Positions 45,488 through 53,520 of a stretch of 64,000 bases of DNA are shown one piece after another (the stretch's first letter is position 1; each line of letters opens with the position of its first letter). The position numbers and the translations under genes are program-made. Under the pieces are notes generated by a model that did not search any database, was not told the DNA's origin, and saw nothing but the letters and a program-made list of their open reading frames with translations. The stretch comes from Burkholderiales bacterium (GTDB taxonomy: Bacteria > Pseudomonadota > Gammaproteobacteria > Burkholderiales > Burkholderiaceae_C): positions 1 to 64,000 of the forward strand of contig JAIOOS010000024.1 of NCBI GenBank assembly GCA_021414305.1, read 5' to 3'.

Positions 45488-47488
45488 TCAGCGGCCGATG
45501 GTGAGGAGGCTGTCGAAGATGGACTGGGCGATCTGCAGCATCTTGGCGGCAGCCTGGTAGCTCTGCTGGAACTGGATCAGCCGCGCCGCCTCCTCGTCGA
45601 GGTTGACGCCCGACTTCTCGGCGACCGCGGCGGTCGCGTCGCTGGCGATTGCCGCCGACTGGTCGGCCGCGGCCTGGCCGCTCTGCACCCGCACGCCGAT
45701 CGTGCCGAGCGCGGCAGCGTAGGCGTCGGTGACGTTCATCCCCGGCGCCACCAGCCCGCCGGCGAGCGTCTGCTGGCCGACGATGGCGCTGTCGCGAAGG
45801 CCCAGCAGGGCGTTGGCGTTGCCGTTGTCGCCCGCCGGGAATGCGGTCTTCGCGACGACGAGGGTGTCGGCGGCCTTCGGCACGCCCGAGAGGCGCAGCT
45901 CGAAGCCGTTGAGGGAGATCGGCTGGCCGGCGACGAACGTGCCGCCGCCGTTGACCGTCGGCAGCGCGCCGGTCGTGTCGACCAGGCTGTAGGTGTAGTT
46001 GCCGAGGTCGTCGGTGAAGGTGATGGTCGCGGTCAGGTCGGGGTTGATCGCCGGGCTCACCGCGGAAAGCGAGGCGATCGCAGCCGTTCCGGTGTTGCTC
46101 GTGCCGGTGGTTGCCGCCACCGGCGAAGCGGCGGCGATGCCCTTGGGGTCGTCGAGGGCGCGCGTCATGGCGCCCGCCGCCCTCGAGACCGGCTGCAGCA
46201 GGAAGCGGTCGCGCGCTGCGGGCAGCGGTGCGGCGATGTCGATGCGAAAGCCGTCGACGACGTCGCCGCTGGCGACGGTGCGGGTGGTGCCGTCGGAGAG
46301 GCGGGTCAGCTTGTACTGGCCGGCGGGCAGCGCCGGGTCGGCCATCAGCTCGTAGTCGCTCGGCTGCAGCTCCTTGCTGTCGACGGTGGTGATGCTGACG
46401 CTCGAGACGCGCACGCCGCTGCCGTTGACGTACGAGGCGACCGGAACGCCGCCCGACTTCGCGTTGTTCGACGATGGCGCGACCGAGGGTGCGCCGATCG
46501 CGAGCAGCGCCCCGCCGAACGCGCTCGGCGTGCCGAGATCGAGGCCGAGCGCCTGCTGCGCGTTGAGCTGGCCGGTGATCGCCGAGGCGAGCTGGCCGAG
46601 CAGGCCGCGCGCGTCGGCGAGGTCGTGGTTCTGGAAGCGCAGGAGGCCGGCGACCGAGCCGCCGGCGATGAAGCCGTCGGGGAAGGCGCGAGTCACCCCG
46701 CCTTCGGTGATGCCGAGCTGCACCTTCGACGGATCGAAGGCGTCGGCGACCGTGGTCAGCGGCGTGGCGTTGCCGCCGAGCACCAGCTTCTGCCCACCGC
46801 CGAGGAACACGCCCACGCTGCCGTCCGAGGCGGCGAGCGTCGTCACCTGGACGAACTGCGAAAGCTCGTTGATGGCGCGGTCGCGCTGGTCGAGCAGGTC
46901 GTTCGCATCGTGGCCGGTGCCCTTGACGTTGGCGATGCGCCGGTTCAGGTCGGCGATCTGCGAGCTCAGCGAGTTGATCGAGCCGACCGCGCTCCTCAGC
47001 TGGTCGGTCACGCCGCTCTGCAGCGCGTCGAGCTGGCCCGAGGCCGAGCTGAACCGGGTGGCCAGCTCGCCCACCCGCGCCAGCGCCGACTGCCGGGCCG
47101 ACGAGTCCTGCGGCTTGTTGGCGACGTCGACGAAGGCATTGAACATCTGCTGCGCGGCGTAGCCGAGGCCGGCCTCGCCGAGCTGGAACACCTTCTCGAG
47201 CTGCGAGAGCTGGCTGCTGCGGGCCGCGTCGCCGGCGGCGAGCGAGGTTGCCGTCGCCGCTTCGCGGACCAGGAAGTCGCTGTGCGCCCTCGTCACCGTG
47301 GACACGTTGACGCCCTTGCCGAAGAAGCCCGAGCCGGTCTGCTGGCTGAATGCCGTCTCGAGCTCGGCCGTCTGCCGCGAGTAGCCCGCGGTGTTGGCAT
47401 TGGCGATGTTGTTGCCGGTGACCGTGAGCTGGGCATAGCTCGCGCTCATGGCGCGCGAGCCGATGTTGAGAAGCGATGACATGCTCAT
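45488..47488 (-). CDS. flgK: Flagellar hook-associated protein 1
   Basis: A 666-residue FlgK, the first hook-filament junction protein. It opens with the rod/hook motif (MSASYAQLTVTGNNIANANT, GYSRQ). The C-terminal segment (GVNLDEEAARLIQFQQSYQAAAKMLQIAQ) is typical of hook-associated proteins. Two ATG codons six bases apart are possible starts. It lies between flgJ and flgL. Confidence 0.96.
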   Translation of the reverse strand: MSMSSLLNIGSRAMSASYAQLTVTGNNIANANTAGYSRQTAELETAFSQQTGSGFFGKGVNVSTVTRAHSDFLVREAATATSLAAGDAARSSQLSQLEKVFQLGEAGLGYAAQQMFNAFVDVANKPQDSSARQSALARVGELATRFSSASGQLDALQSGVTDQLRSAVGSINSLSSQIADLNRRIANVKGTGHDANDLLDQRDRAINELSQFVQVTTLAASDGSVGVFLGGGQKLVLGGNATPLTTVADAFDPSKVQLGITEGGVTRAFPDGFIAGGSVAGLLRFQNHDLADARGLLGQLASAITGQLNAQQALGLDLGTPSAFGGALLAIGAPSVAPSSNNAKSGGVPVASYVNGSGVRVSSVSITTVDSKELQPSDYELMADPALPAGQYKLTRLSDGTTRTVASGDVVDGFRIDIAAPLPAARDRFLLQPVSRAAGAMTRALDDPKGIAAASPVAATTGTSNTGTAAIASLSAVSPAINPDLTATITFTDDLGNYTYSLVDTTGALPTVNGGGTFVAGQPISLNGFELRLSGVPKAADTLVVAKTAFPAGDNGNANALLGLRDSAIVGQQTLAGGLVAPGMNVTDAYAAALGTIGVRVQSGQAAADQSAAIASDATAAVAEKSGVNLDEEAARLIQFQQSYQAAAKMLQIAQSIFDSLLTIGR

Positions 47489-47500
47489 GACCTACCCCGC

Positions 47501-48403
47501 TCAGGCCGCCGCGCGCTGCACGCGCATCGTCGTGTTGATCACCCGCGCCAGCTTGTCGGCATAGGCCGGGTCGGTGGCGTAGCCGGCGCGCTGCAGGCCC
47601 TGCGCGAAGCCGGCGGCGGAAGCGGCGCTGGCCGTGGCCTGCGCGGCGTGGGCGGCGACCGCGGCGTAGCGCGGGCTCTCCTTCAGCATCCGCGCGTAGT
47701 CGCGGAACGACTCCTCGTACGAGGCGTAGGCGCGGAACTTCGCGGTCACCTTCTGGGCCGCGCCGTCGACGTACTCGGTGGTCGTGATCTCGGCGACCGG
47801 GCCGGTCCAGCCGGCGCCGGCCTTGATGCCGAAGAGGTTCCGTGCCGGGCTGCCGTCGGCATTCCTGATCTCCTGCCTGCCCCAGCCGGATTCGTGCGCG
47901 GCCTGGCCGATCATGAATGCGGCGGGAATGCCGCTCTGCATCTCGGCGGCGCGCGCGGCGTTGCCGTGCTGCTGGACGAAATCGACCTGCTTCTGCGACA
48001 GCGGCGTGGCCGCCGAGGGCGCGGCAGGCGCGCCGCTCGCGGCCGCGGCCGGAACCGGGGCGGCCAGGGCAGCCCCCGCGCCGACGCCCATCTGCCGCTC
48101 GAGCTGGCGGGCAATCGCATCGGTCAGGCCGCCGGGCAGGCCGGTCATCTTGGCCGCGTACTGGCTGTCGAGCAGCTCGTTGCCGAGCTTGGTGCCTTCG
48201 TTGTCGAGCATGCCCGAGCTCACCGTCGCCTCGCGCATGCTTTTCATCAGCTGCTGCATGAAGAGCGCCTCGAACTGCTTGGCGGTCTCGCGGATCGCCG
48301 CCTTCGGGTCGCGGGCGGCGGCGCTGCGCAGCTCGGCGATCGAGAGCGTGCCTGTCGACGAGGTCGGAAGCCCCGCCAGTCCCGGCGACATTCCGGAAGC
48401 CAT
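47501..48403 (-). CDS. flgJ: Flagellar rod assembly protein/muramidase
   Basis: A 300-residue bifunctional FlgJ. The N-terminal rod-cap domain (TAKQFEALFMQQLMKSMREA, LLDSQYAAKM) is joined by an Ala/Pro-rich linker to a C-terminal glucosaminidase domain (FMIGQAAHESGWGR, NLFGIKAG, FRAYASYEESFRDYARML). The C-terminal domain opens peptidoglycan for the rod in the periplasm. The ATG begins at the base after the flgI stop codon. Confidence 0.95.
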   Translation of the reverse strand: MASGMSPGLAGLPTSSTGTLSIAELRSAAARDPKAAIRETAKQFEALFMQQLMKSMREATVSSGMLDNEGTKLGNELLDSQYAAKMTGLPGGLTDAIARQLERQMGVGAGAALAAPVPAAAASGAPAAPSAATPLSQKQVDFVQQHGNAARAAEMQSGIPAAFMIGQAAHESGWGRQEIRNADGSPARNLFGIKAGAGWTGPVAEITTTEYVDGAAQKVTAKFRAYASYEESFRDYARMLKESPRYAAVAAHAAQATASAASAAGFAQGLQRAGYATDPAYADKLARVINTTMRVQRAAA

Positions 48404-49540
48404 CTAGATCACCTCCAGCTCGGCCATCAGCGCGCCGGCCGTCTTCATCGCCTGCAGGATCGCGAGCAGGTCCTGCGGCGTCGCGCCGAGCGAGTTGAGG
48501 GCCTTGACGACGTCCGCGAGCTTGGTGCCCGGCGCCATCTGCACCAGGCCACCGGCCTGCTGGGTGATCGTGATGTCGGCCTTCTCGGTGACCGCGGTCT
48601 GCCCGGTGCGCGAGAGCGGCCCCGGCTGGCTGACCGAGGGCGTGGTGCTGATCGTGACCGAGAGGCTGCCGTGCGCCACGGCGCAGGCGGCGAGCGTCAC
48701 CGACTGGTTCATCACCACCGAGCCGGTGCGGGCGTTGATCACCACCTTGGCAGCCGGCGTCGAGGGCTTGACGTCGAGGTTCTGGATCTCGGCCATGAAG
48801 CTGACGCGCGCGTCGGCCGACTCGGGCATCTTCACCCGGATCACCCGGCCGTCGACCGCGTCGGCGGTGCCGGTGCCCATGCGCGCGTTGATCGCCCGCA
48901 CCACTTCGCGGGCGGTCGCGTAGTCGCTGCTGTTGAGGTCGAGCTGGATCGAGTCGCCCTGGTTCATCGGCGTGGCGACGCCGCGCTCGACGATCGCGCC
49001 GTCCGGGATCCGGCCGGCGCTCAGGTGGTTGATCTGCACCTTGGAGCCGGCCGCGGAGGCGCCGGCGCCGCCGACGATCAGGTTGCCCTGCGCCATCGCG
49101 TAGACCTGTCCGTCGGCGCCCTTCAGCGGCGTCGCGATCAGGGTGCCGCCGCGCAGGCTCTTGGCGTTGGCGAGCGAGGAGACATTGATGTCTATCGTCT
49201 GCCCGGGCTGGGCGAAGGCGGGCAGTTGCGCCGTGACCAGCACCGTCGCCAGGTTCTTGAGCTGCATGTTCTGCCCGGGCGGAACGGTCACGCCCATCTG
49301 CTGCAGCATGGCGAGCAGGCTCTGGGTGGCGAACGGCGCCTGGGTGTTCTGGTCGCCGGTGCCGTCGAGGCCGACCACCAGGCCGTAGCCGACCAGCTGG
49401 TTGCTGCGCACGCCCTGCACCGAGGCGAGCTCCTTGATCCGCGCCGCATGCGCCGGCGCCGGCCACCAGAGAGCGGCGCTGGCGAGAAGCGCCGCCAGGA
49501 TGAGCGAGGCGCGCAGGAAACGGTCGGTGGGGGTCATCAT
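48404..49540 (-). CDS. flgI: Flagellar P-ring protein
   Basis: A 378-residue FlgI with a signal peptide (SLILAALLASAALWWPAPAHA). The family segments SVQGVRSNQLVGYGLVVGLDGTGDQ, LLAMLQQMGVTVPPGQ and NVSSLANAKSLRGGTLIATPLKGADGQ are all intact. It assembles in the periplasm as the P ring around the rod. The first two codons are ATG; either may start. Confidence 0.96.
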   Translation of the reverse strand: MMTPTDRFLRASLILAALLASAALWWPAPAHAARIKELASVQGVRSNQLVGYGLVVGLDGTGDQNTQAPFATQSLLAMLQQMGVTVPPGQNMQLKNLATVLVTAQLPAFAQPGQTIDINVSSLANAKSLRGGTLIATPLKGADGQVYAMAQGNLIVGGAGASAAGSKVQINHLSAGRIPDGAIVERGVATPMNQGDSIQLDLNSSDYATAREVVRAINARMGTGTADAVDGRVIRVKMPESADARVSFMAEIQNLDVKPSTPAAKVVINARTGSVVMNQSVTLAACAVAHGSLSVTISTTPSVSQPGPLSRTGQTAVTEKADITITQQAGGLVQMAPGTKLADVVKALNSLGATPQDLLAILQAMKTAGALMAELEVI

Positions 49541-49653
49541 CGCAAGGCACCAGGGTGTGCTTGCGATTCTTCAAGGACTTGAGGGCGCCTAAGCCCCGAT
49601 AAGGCGAGGACCGACCCGCCTATTCCCCGCCAGGGCGGCTGCCCGGCTGGTCG

Positions 49654-49938
49654 CTAGGGTCCGCGGCGCACGCCCTTCTTCCGCCGCTCGATCTTCGGCG
49701 CGGCGCCGGGCTGCGGCGTGCGCCGCCGCTCGACCCGGTTGTGCGTGGCCGGGCCCAGCGCCTCGCGCATGCCGCGCAGCTCGCCCAGGGCGGTGGCGGC
49801 CCGGTTGCGTTGCGCCTCGTCGCCCGGGGTGCTGTCCTCGGCGATGGCGGCGTCGATGCCCCGCCGGCGCCGGTGGAGGCCGAAGGCCACGCCGGCGACC
49901 ATCGCCAGCCCGCCCAGGACGATCGCGATCCAGCCCAT
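49654..49938 (-). CDS. Small membrane protein within the flg cluster
   Basis: A 94-residue protein with one N-terminal membrane helix (GWIAIVLGGLAMVAGVAFGL) and a basic cytoplasmic tail ending in KIERRKKGVRRGP. Function unknown. It lies between flgH and flgI, so it may be cotranscribed with the basal-body genes. The ATG at 49938 has a GGAG fourteen bases upstream, rather far; a TTG at 50022 would add 28 Pro-rich residues. Confidence 0.5.
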   Translation of the reverse strand: MGWIAIVLGGLAMVAGVAFGLHRRRRGIDAAIAEDSTPGDEAQRNRAATALGELRGMREALGPATHNRVERRRTPQPGAAPKIERRKKGVRRGP

Positions 49939-50118
49939 GTCGATCAGCGGCTCCAGCGGTGGCAAGCGAGGGGAAAGGGATTCATGGGCGGGGCTGGGGC
50001 AAGCATACGGCCCCTTTGGCAACGGCCGCGCCCGCTGCGACCTTGACCGTCGCCCTGCGGCCGCGACGGCCCCGCTCGGCGCTGATTCGTCACGGCCCCG
50101 ATGGGCCGTCGCTCCCGC

Positions 50119-50832
50119 TCAGATCGGCAGCACGTTGAGGAAGAAGCGGCTGAGCCAGCCCATCCCCTGCGCCTCGGCCTGGGCGCCACGGCCGCGCTGC
50201 TCGATCCGCACGTTGGCGATCTGCGCCGAGGCGACCGTGTTGCCCGACTGGATCATGCGCGGGTCGACCTGGCCGGAAAAGCGCAGGACATCCACGTTGT
50301 GGTTGACGCCGATCTGCTTCTCGCCGGCGATCAGGAGGTGGCCGTTCGCCAGCACGCCGGTCACCACCGCGGTGATCGTGCCGGAGAAGTCGTTGCTGTT
50401 CTCGGTCGTGCCGGCGCCGGTCGAGCTGATGCTCGTGCTGCCTGCGGCGCTGGCCCGGTTGGCGTTGAACGTGTTCGCGGAGAGCCCGGGCAGCGCGGTG
50501 ACCGCCGCCGAGAGCTTGCCGGTCTTGTCGACCGAGCTGGTGCTCTTCTGCGTGGCCGAGATCTTCTCGACGATCTGCACGGTGATCGAATCGCCGACCA
50601 GGCGCGCCCGGTAGTCCTCGAACAGCGGCCGGTACTGGGCCGCCTGGAAGATCGCGCCGTTGTTGACGGCGGCGACGGGTACGACCTGCGGCTCGGCGTA
50701 GATCGGCTTGGCGACGTCGACCGGCGGCCGCGGATTCATCGTCTCGCAGCCGCTCAGGCCGGCGAGGACGGCGGCGCAGATGACGGCCAGGGCCACCGCG
50801 CCGGCGACGCGTCTCATGGCTGCGTTGCTCAT
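50119..50832 (-). CDS. flgH: Flagellar L-ring protein
   Basis: A 237-residue FlgH, an outer-membrane lipoprotein forming the L ring. The signal peptide ends in the lipobox LSGC. The core has [26 protein letters not shown]-like [28 protein letters not shown] and a C terminus [13 protein letters not shown]. The ATG overlaps the flgG stop (ATGA). Confidence 0.96.
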   Translation of the reverse strand: MSNAAMRRVAGAVALAVICAAVLAGLSGCETMNPRPPVDVAKPIYAEPQVVPVAAVNNGAIFQAAQYRPLFEDYRARLVGDSITVQIVEKISATQKSTSSVDKTGKLSAAVTALPGLSANTFNANRASAAGSTSISSTGAGTTENSNDFSGTITAVVTGVLANGHLLIAGEKQIGVNHNVDVLRFSGQVDPRMIQSGNTVASAQIANVRIEQRGRGAQAEAQGMGWLSRFFLNVLPI

Positions 50833-51611
50833 AGCTGCGCCAGCTTCTGCAGCATCTGGTCGGAGGTCTGGATCGCCTTCGAGTTGAGCTCGTAGGCGCG
50901 CTGCGTCTGGATCATCTGCACCAGCTCCTCGACGACGTTGACGTTCGAGGTCTCGACGAAGCCCTGCTGCACGTAGCCGAGGCCGTTCTGGCCGGGCGTG
51001 CCGGCGTTCGGCGTGCCCGAGGCGGCGGTCTCGCCGAAGATGTTCTGGCCCTTGGGCTCGAGGCCCGCGGGATTGATGAAGCCGGCGAGTTGGAGCTGGC
51101 CCACCGTCGACGGCAACGCCTGGCCGGGCAGGACGACGCTGACCGTGCCGTCGTTGCCGATCGTGACGCTCTGCGCCTGCGCCGGAATCGTGATCCCGGG
51201 CTGCACCGTGTAGCCGTTGTTGGTGACGAGCTGGCCGGTCGAGCTCACCTGGAACGAGCCGTCGCGGGTGTAGCCGTTGGTGCCGTCGGGCAGCTGGATC
51301 TCGAAGAAGCCGTTGCCGCGCACCGCGACGTCGAGCGGATTCGAGCTCTGCTGCAGGTTGCCCTGGCTGAAGTTGCGCGCGGTGGCGACGGCACGGGTGC
51401 CGAGGCCGACCTGCAGGCCGGTGGGGAGCTGCGTCTGCTCGCTGCTCGCCGCGCCCGCCTGGCGCAGGTTCTGGTACATCAAGTCCTCGAACACCGCATG
51501 CGAACGCTTGTAGCCGTTCGTCGAGACGTTGGCGAGGTTGTTGGAGATGGTGTCCAGCTGCATCTGCTGGGCCTCCATCCCGGTCTTCGAAATCCACAGC
51601 GATCGCATCAT
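50829..51611 (-). CDS. flgG: Flagellar distal rod protein
   Basis: A 260-residue FlgG. It opens [20 protein letters not shown] followed by the SNNLANVST motif, then [20 protein letters not shown]. It ends [20 protein letters not shown] and [11 protein letters not shown], all characteristic. Two tandem ATG codons are possible starts. It is now separated from flgF by about 6 kb of unrelated genes. Confidence 0.97.
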   Translation of the reverse strand: MMRSLWISKTGMEAQQMQLDTISNNLANVSTNGYKRSHAVFEDLMYQNLRQAGAASSEQTQLPTGLQVGLGTRAVATARNFSQGNLQQSSNPLDVAVRGNGFFEIQLPDGTNGYTRDGSFQVSSTGQLVTNNGYTVQPGITIPAQAQSVTIGNDGTVSVVLPGQALPSTVGQLQLAGFINPAGLEPKGQNIFGETAASGTPNAGTPGQNGLGYVQQGFVETSNVNVVEELVQMIQTQRAYELNSKAIQTSDQMLQKLAQL

Positions 51612-51714
51612 GGCGAGGCTCTCCGGTCGTATGCCGGCATGGTGGCCCGCCGACCCGCAGGACTGAAGGCGGAAAAGAGGGGTGCTAGTCGGCCATCTCC
51701 CGATACAGTGAACC

Positions 51715-53076
51715 ATGGACTTGATGAACCGGGCCCGCGCCTGGCGCGCGGTGGCGCGTGCGGCGATCCTCGTCGGCGCCAGCCTGGCGGCGGGCGCCGC
51801 GTCGGCCTGGAGCAACCATGCCCTGTGCACCTGGACCGCCTTGTCGGTGCTGCCCGAGGTGACGGTGCGGCCGCCGGTCCGGGTCGAGTCGCTGGCGAGC
51901 TTCGTCGCCGCCGACCCGGCCGGCCTGGCGGCGCTGCTGCGCGACGAGGAGGCCTGGGCCCGCGCCCACGTTCCCACCTACCCTGCCCGGCCCGATTCGC
52001 TCGCCTTTCGTGCCGAGGCTGCGCCGCCCGCCGAGCTCGTCGCCCGCTTCCTCGCCGCGCTGCGCGTCAATCCCGGCGCGCGGCTCGCGCTCTACCTGCA
52101 GCTTCCGCCCGGACAGACCGCCGGCGGCCGGCCGACGCTGCGCGAGGCCGACGTCACCGTCATGAAGACAGACGAGGCCGCCCGGCTCAACACCTTCGTC
52201 GCGCTGCGCAAGGGCGAGCTGGTGCCGGCGATCGACGTGATCGCGAGCGCGAGCGACGAGCCCGACTACGGCCTCGACTTCGGCCTCTGGCAGGACAACG
52301 GCACCGCGCACGGTGCCGTCTACGGCTTCGGCAAGCAGCCGTTCGGCAACCCGGCGGTGGAATGGTCGAGCCAGGGGCCGCTGCACCTCGGCTATTTCCA
52401 CGAGGCACAGATCGTCTACAAGGCCGCCCCGTTCCTGCTGCGCGCCTACCCCGAGTACCGGATCCACCTGTGGCGCTCGCTCGCCGCCTTCGCCCTGCGC
52501 ACCGGCCACGACTACTGGGCCTGGCGCTTCGCCGGCTGGGGCCTGCACTATCTGCAGGACCTGACGCAGCCCTACCACGCCCGCGTGCTGCCCGGCGTGA
52601 GCGTGCCGCGCATGCTCTGGATCAACACGCTCGACCTCGCCGGCGTGCACGGCCCGAGGCAGGACGCGGTCCAGCTCGTCACCAACCGGCACTTCGCGCT
52701 CGAAAACTTCGAGCGCGGCTGGATGCGCGAGATGCATGCGGCACCGGCGCTGGCCGACGTCGGCCGCGAGGCGCTGCGCGACACCCGGCTAGACGTCGCC
52801 GCAGCGTACGCCGACGACTGGCCGCGGCACGTGGTCTCGAAGCAGGCGAGCGCCGCGGCCGACGCGCTCGACGCCGCCCTGGTGGCCGGAATGCCGGCGG
52901 GCTACACCTCCGATCCGAAATACGTCTTCGGCGTCAGCCGCAGCGGCGTCGACCTCTACGCCGAGCTCGCCGCTGCCTCGCCGGAGAGGCGCGAGTCGCT
53001 CAAGCGCGCGATCGCGCCGCTGCTCGGCAACGTCGGCAGCGGGTCGCGGGCGTTCGTGCGCAGCCTGATGCGCTAG
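51715..53076 (+). CDS. Zinc-dependent phospholipase C/S1-P1 nuclease-like protein
   Basis: A 453-residue exported protein. The signal peptide ends ...AGAASA and the mature chain would begin [12 protein letters not shown]; an N-terminal Trp acting as zinc ligand is the hallmark of the phospholipase C/P1 nuclease fold. [16 protein letters not shown] (about 280-295) matches the central helix with metal-binding His and Asp residues. Further His residues ([17 protein letters not shown]) fit the trinuclear site. Substrate (phospholipid or nucleic acid) cannot be told apart. It is divergent from flgG. Confidence 0.65.
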   Translation: MDLMNRARAWRAVARAAILVGASLAAGAASAWSNHALCTWTALSVLPEVTVRPPVRVESLASFVAADPAGLAALLRDEEAWARAHVPTYPARPDSLAFRAEAAPPAELVARFLAALRVNPGARLALYLQLPPGQTAGGRPTLREADVTVMKTDEAARLNTFVALRKGELVPAIDVIASASDEPDYGLDFGLWQDNGTAHGAVYGFGKQPFGNPAVEWSSQGPLHLGYFHEAQIVYKAAPFLLRAYPEYRIHLWRSLAAFALRTGHDYWAWRFAGWGLHYLQDLTQPYHARVLPGVSVPRMLWINTLDLAGVHGPRQDAVQLVTNRHFALENFERGWMREMHAAPALADVGREALRDTRLDVAAAYADDWPRHVVSKQASAAADALDAALVAGMPAGYTSDPKYVFGVSRSGVDLYAELAAASPERRESLKRAIAPLLGNVGSGSRAFVRSLMR

Positions 53077-53092
53077 GGCGGCCACGCCGCCC
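53076..53092. terminator. Hairpin between convergent genes
   Basis: GGGCGGC-CAC-GCCGCCC is a perfect 7-base-pair stem with a 3-base loop, beginning at the last base of the phospholipase-like stop codon and ending before the convergent lipoprotein stop. Confidence 0.5.
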
Positions 53093-53096
53093 GGGT

Positions 53097-53351
53097 TCAG
53101 CTGCCGGTGCGCCCGGGCGTCTTGTTCGGAACCGCTCGATGGATGTCGTCGCCCATCGCGTCGACCCCCGCCTTCGCCCGCTGCCGCTCCTCCTCGCTCA
53201 TGCAGCGGGTGACGGGCAGGCTCGAGCCGGTCGGCAGTTCCTTCCAGCAGGTCATGCCGGCGACATTCGATTGCGGTTGCGGTTGCGCCACGGTGGCGCA
53301 GCCGAGCACGGCCACGGGAAGCACCAGGGGCAGAAGGTTCCTCAGGATCAT
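53097..53351 (-). CDS. Small lipoprotein of unknown function
   Basis: An 84-residue protein with a signal peptide ending in a lipobox-like AVLGC. A short conserved-looking motif (MTCWKELPTGSSLPVTRCMS) contains two Cys that could form a disulfide, and the tail is charged. The function is unknown. It is convergent with the phospholipase-like gene. Confidence 0.6.
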   Translation of the reverse strand: MILRNLLPLVLPVAVLGCATVAQPQPQSNVAGMTCWKELPTGSSLPVTRCMSEEERQRAKAGVDAMGDDIHRAVPNKTPGRTGS

Positions 53352-53502
53352 TTGCGTTCACGCCTCGTTCATGCGACGGCGCGGATTGTGACGCGCTGCG
53401 CGAGGCCCGGCCAGGGCGCTTGTCGGCCCTCGGCCACTTGCCGTACCCTAGGCGCCATGTTTTCTCCAGGGAAGTCGCCCGCTTGGATCTCGATCTGCTG
53501 AA

Positions 53503-53519
53503 CCGGCATCGCGTGCCGG
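53503..53519 (+). promoter_or_regulatory. Inverted repeat at the start of the hybrid kinase gene
   Basis: CCGGCA-TCGCG-TGCCGG is a perfect 6-base-pair inverted repeat ending one base before the ATG of the hybrid kinase. It occupies the place of the ribosome binding site, and no other Shine-Dalgarno is visible, so it could limit translation or bind a protein. Confidence 0.35.
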
Positions 53520-53520
53520 C

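Noticed and set aside
44277..49574. A single 1765-codon minus-strand frame spanning flgI to flgL
   Set aside because: It is flgL in frame joined to out-of-frame readings of flgI, flgJ and flgK; the separate genes have their own starts and stops.
51680..51714. Possible sigma-28 promoter (CCCGATAC) before the PLC/P1-like gene
   Set aside because: The -10-like string has no TAAA-type -35 at 11 bases.
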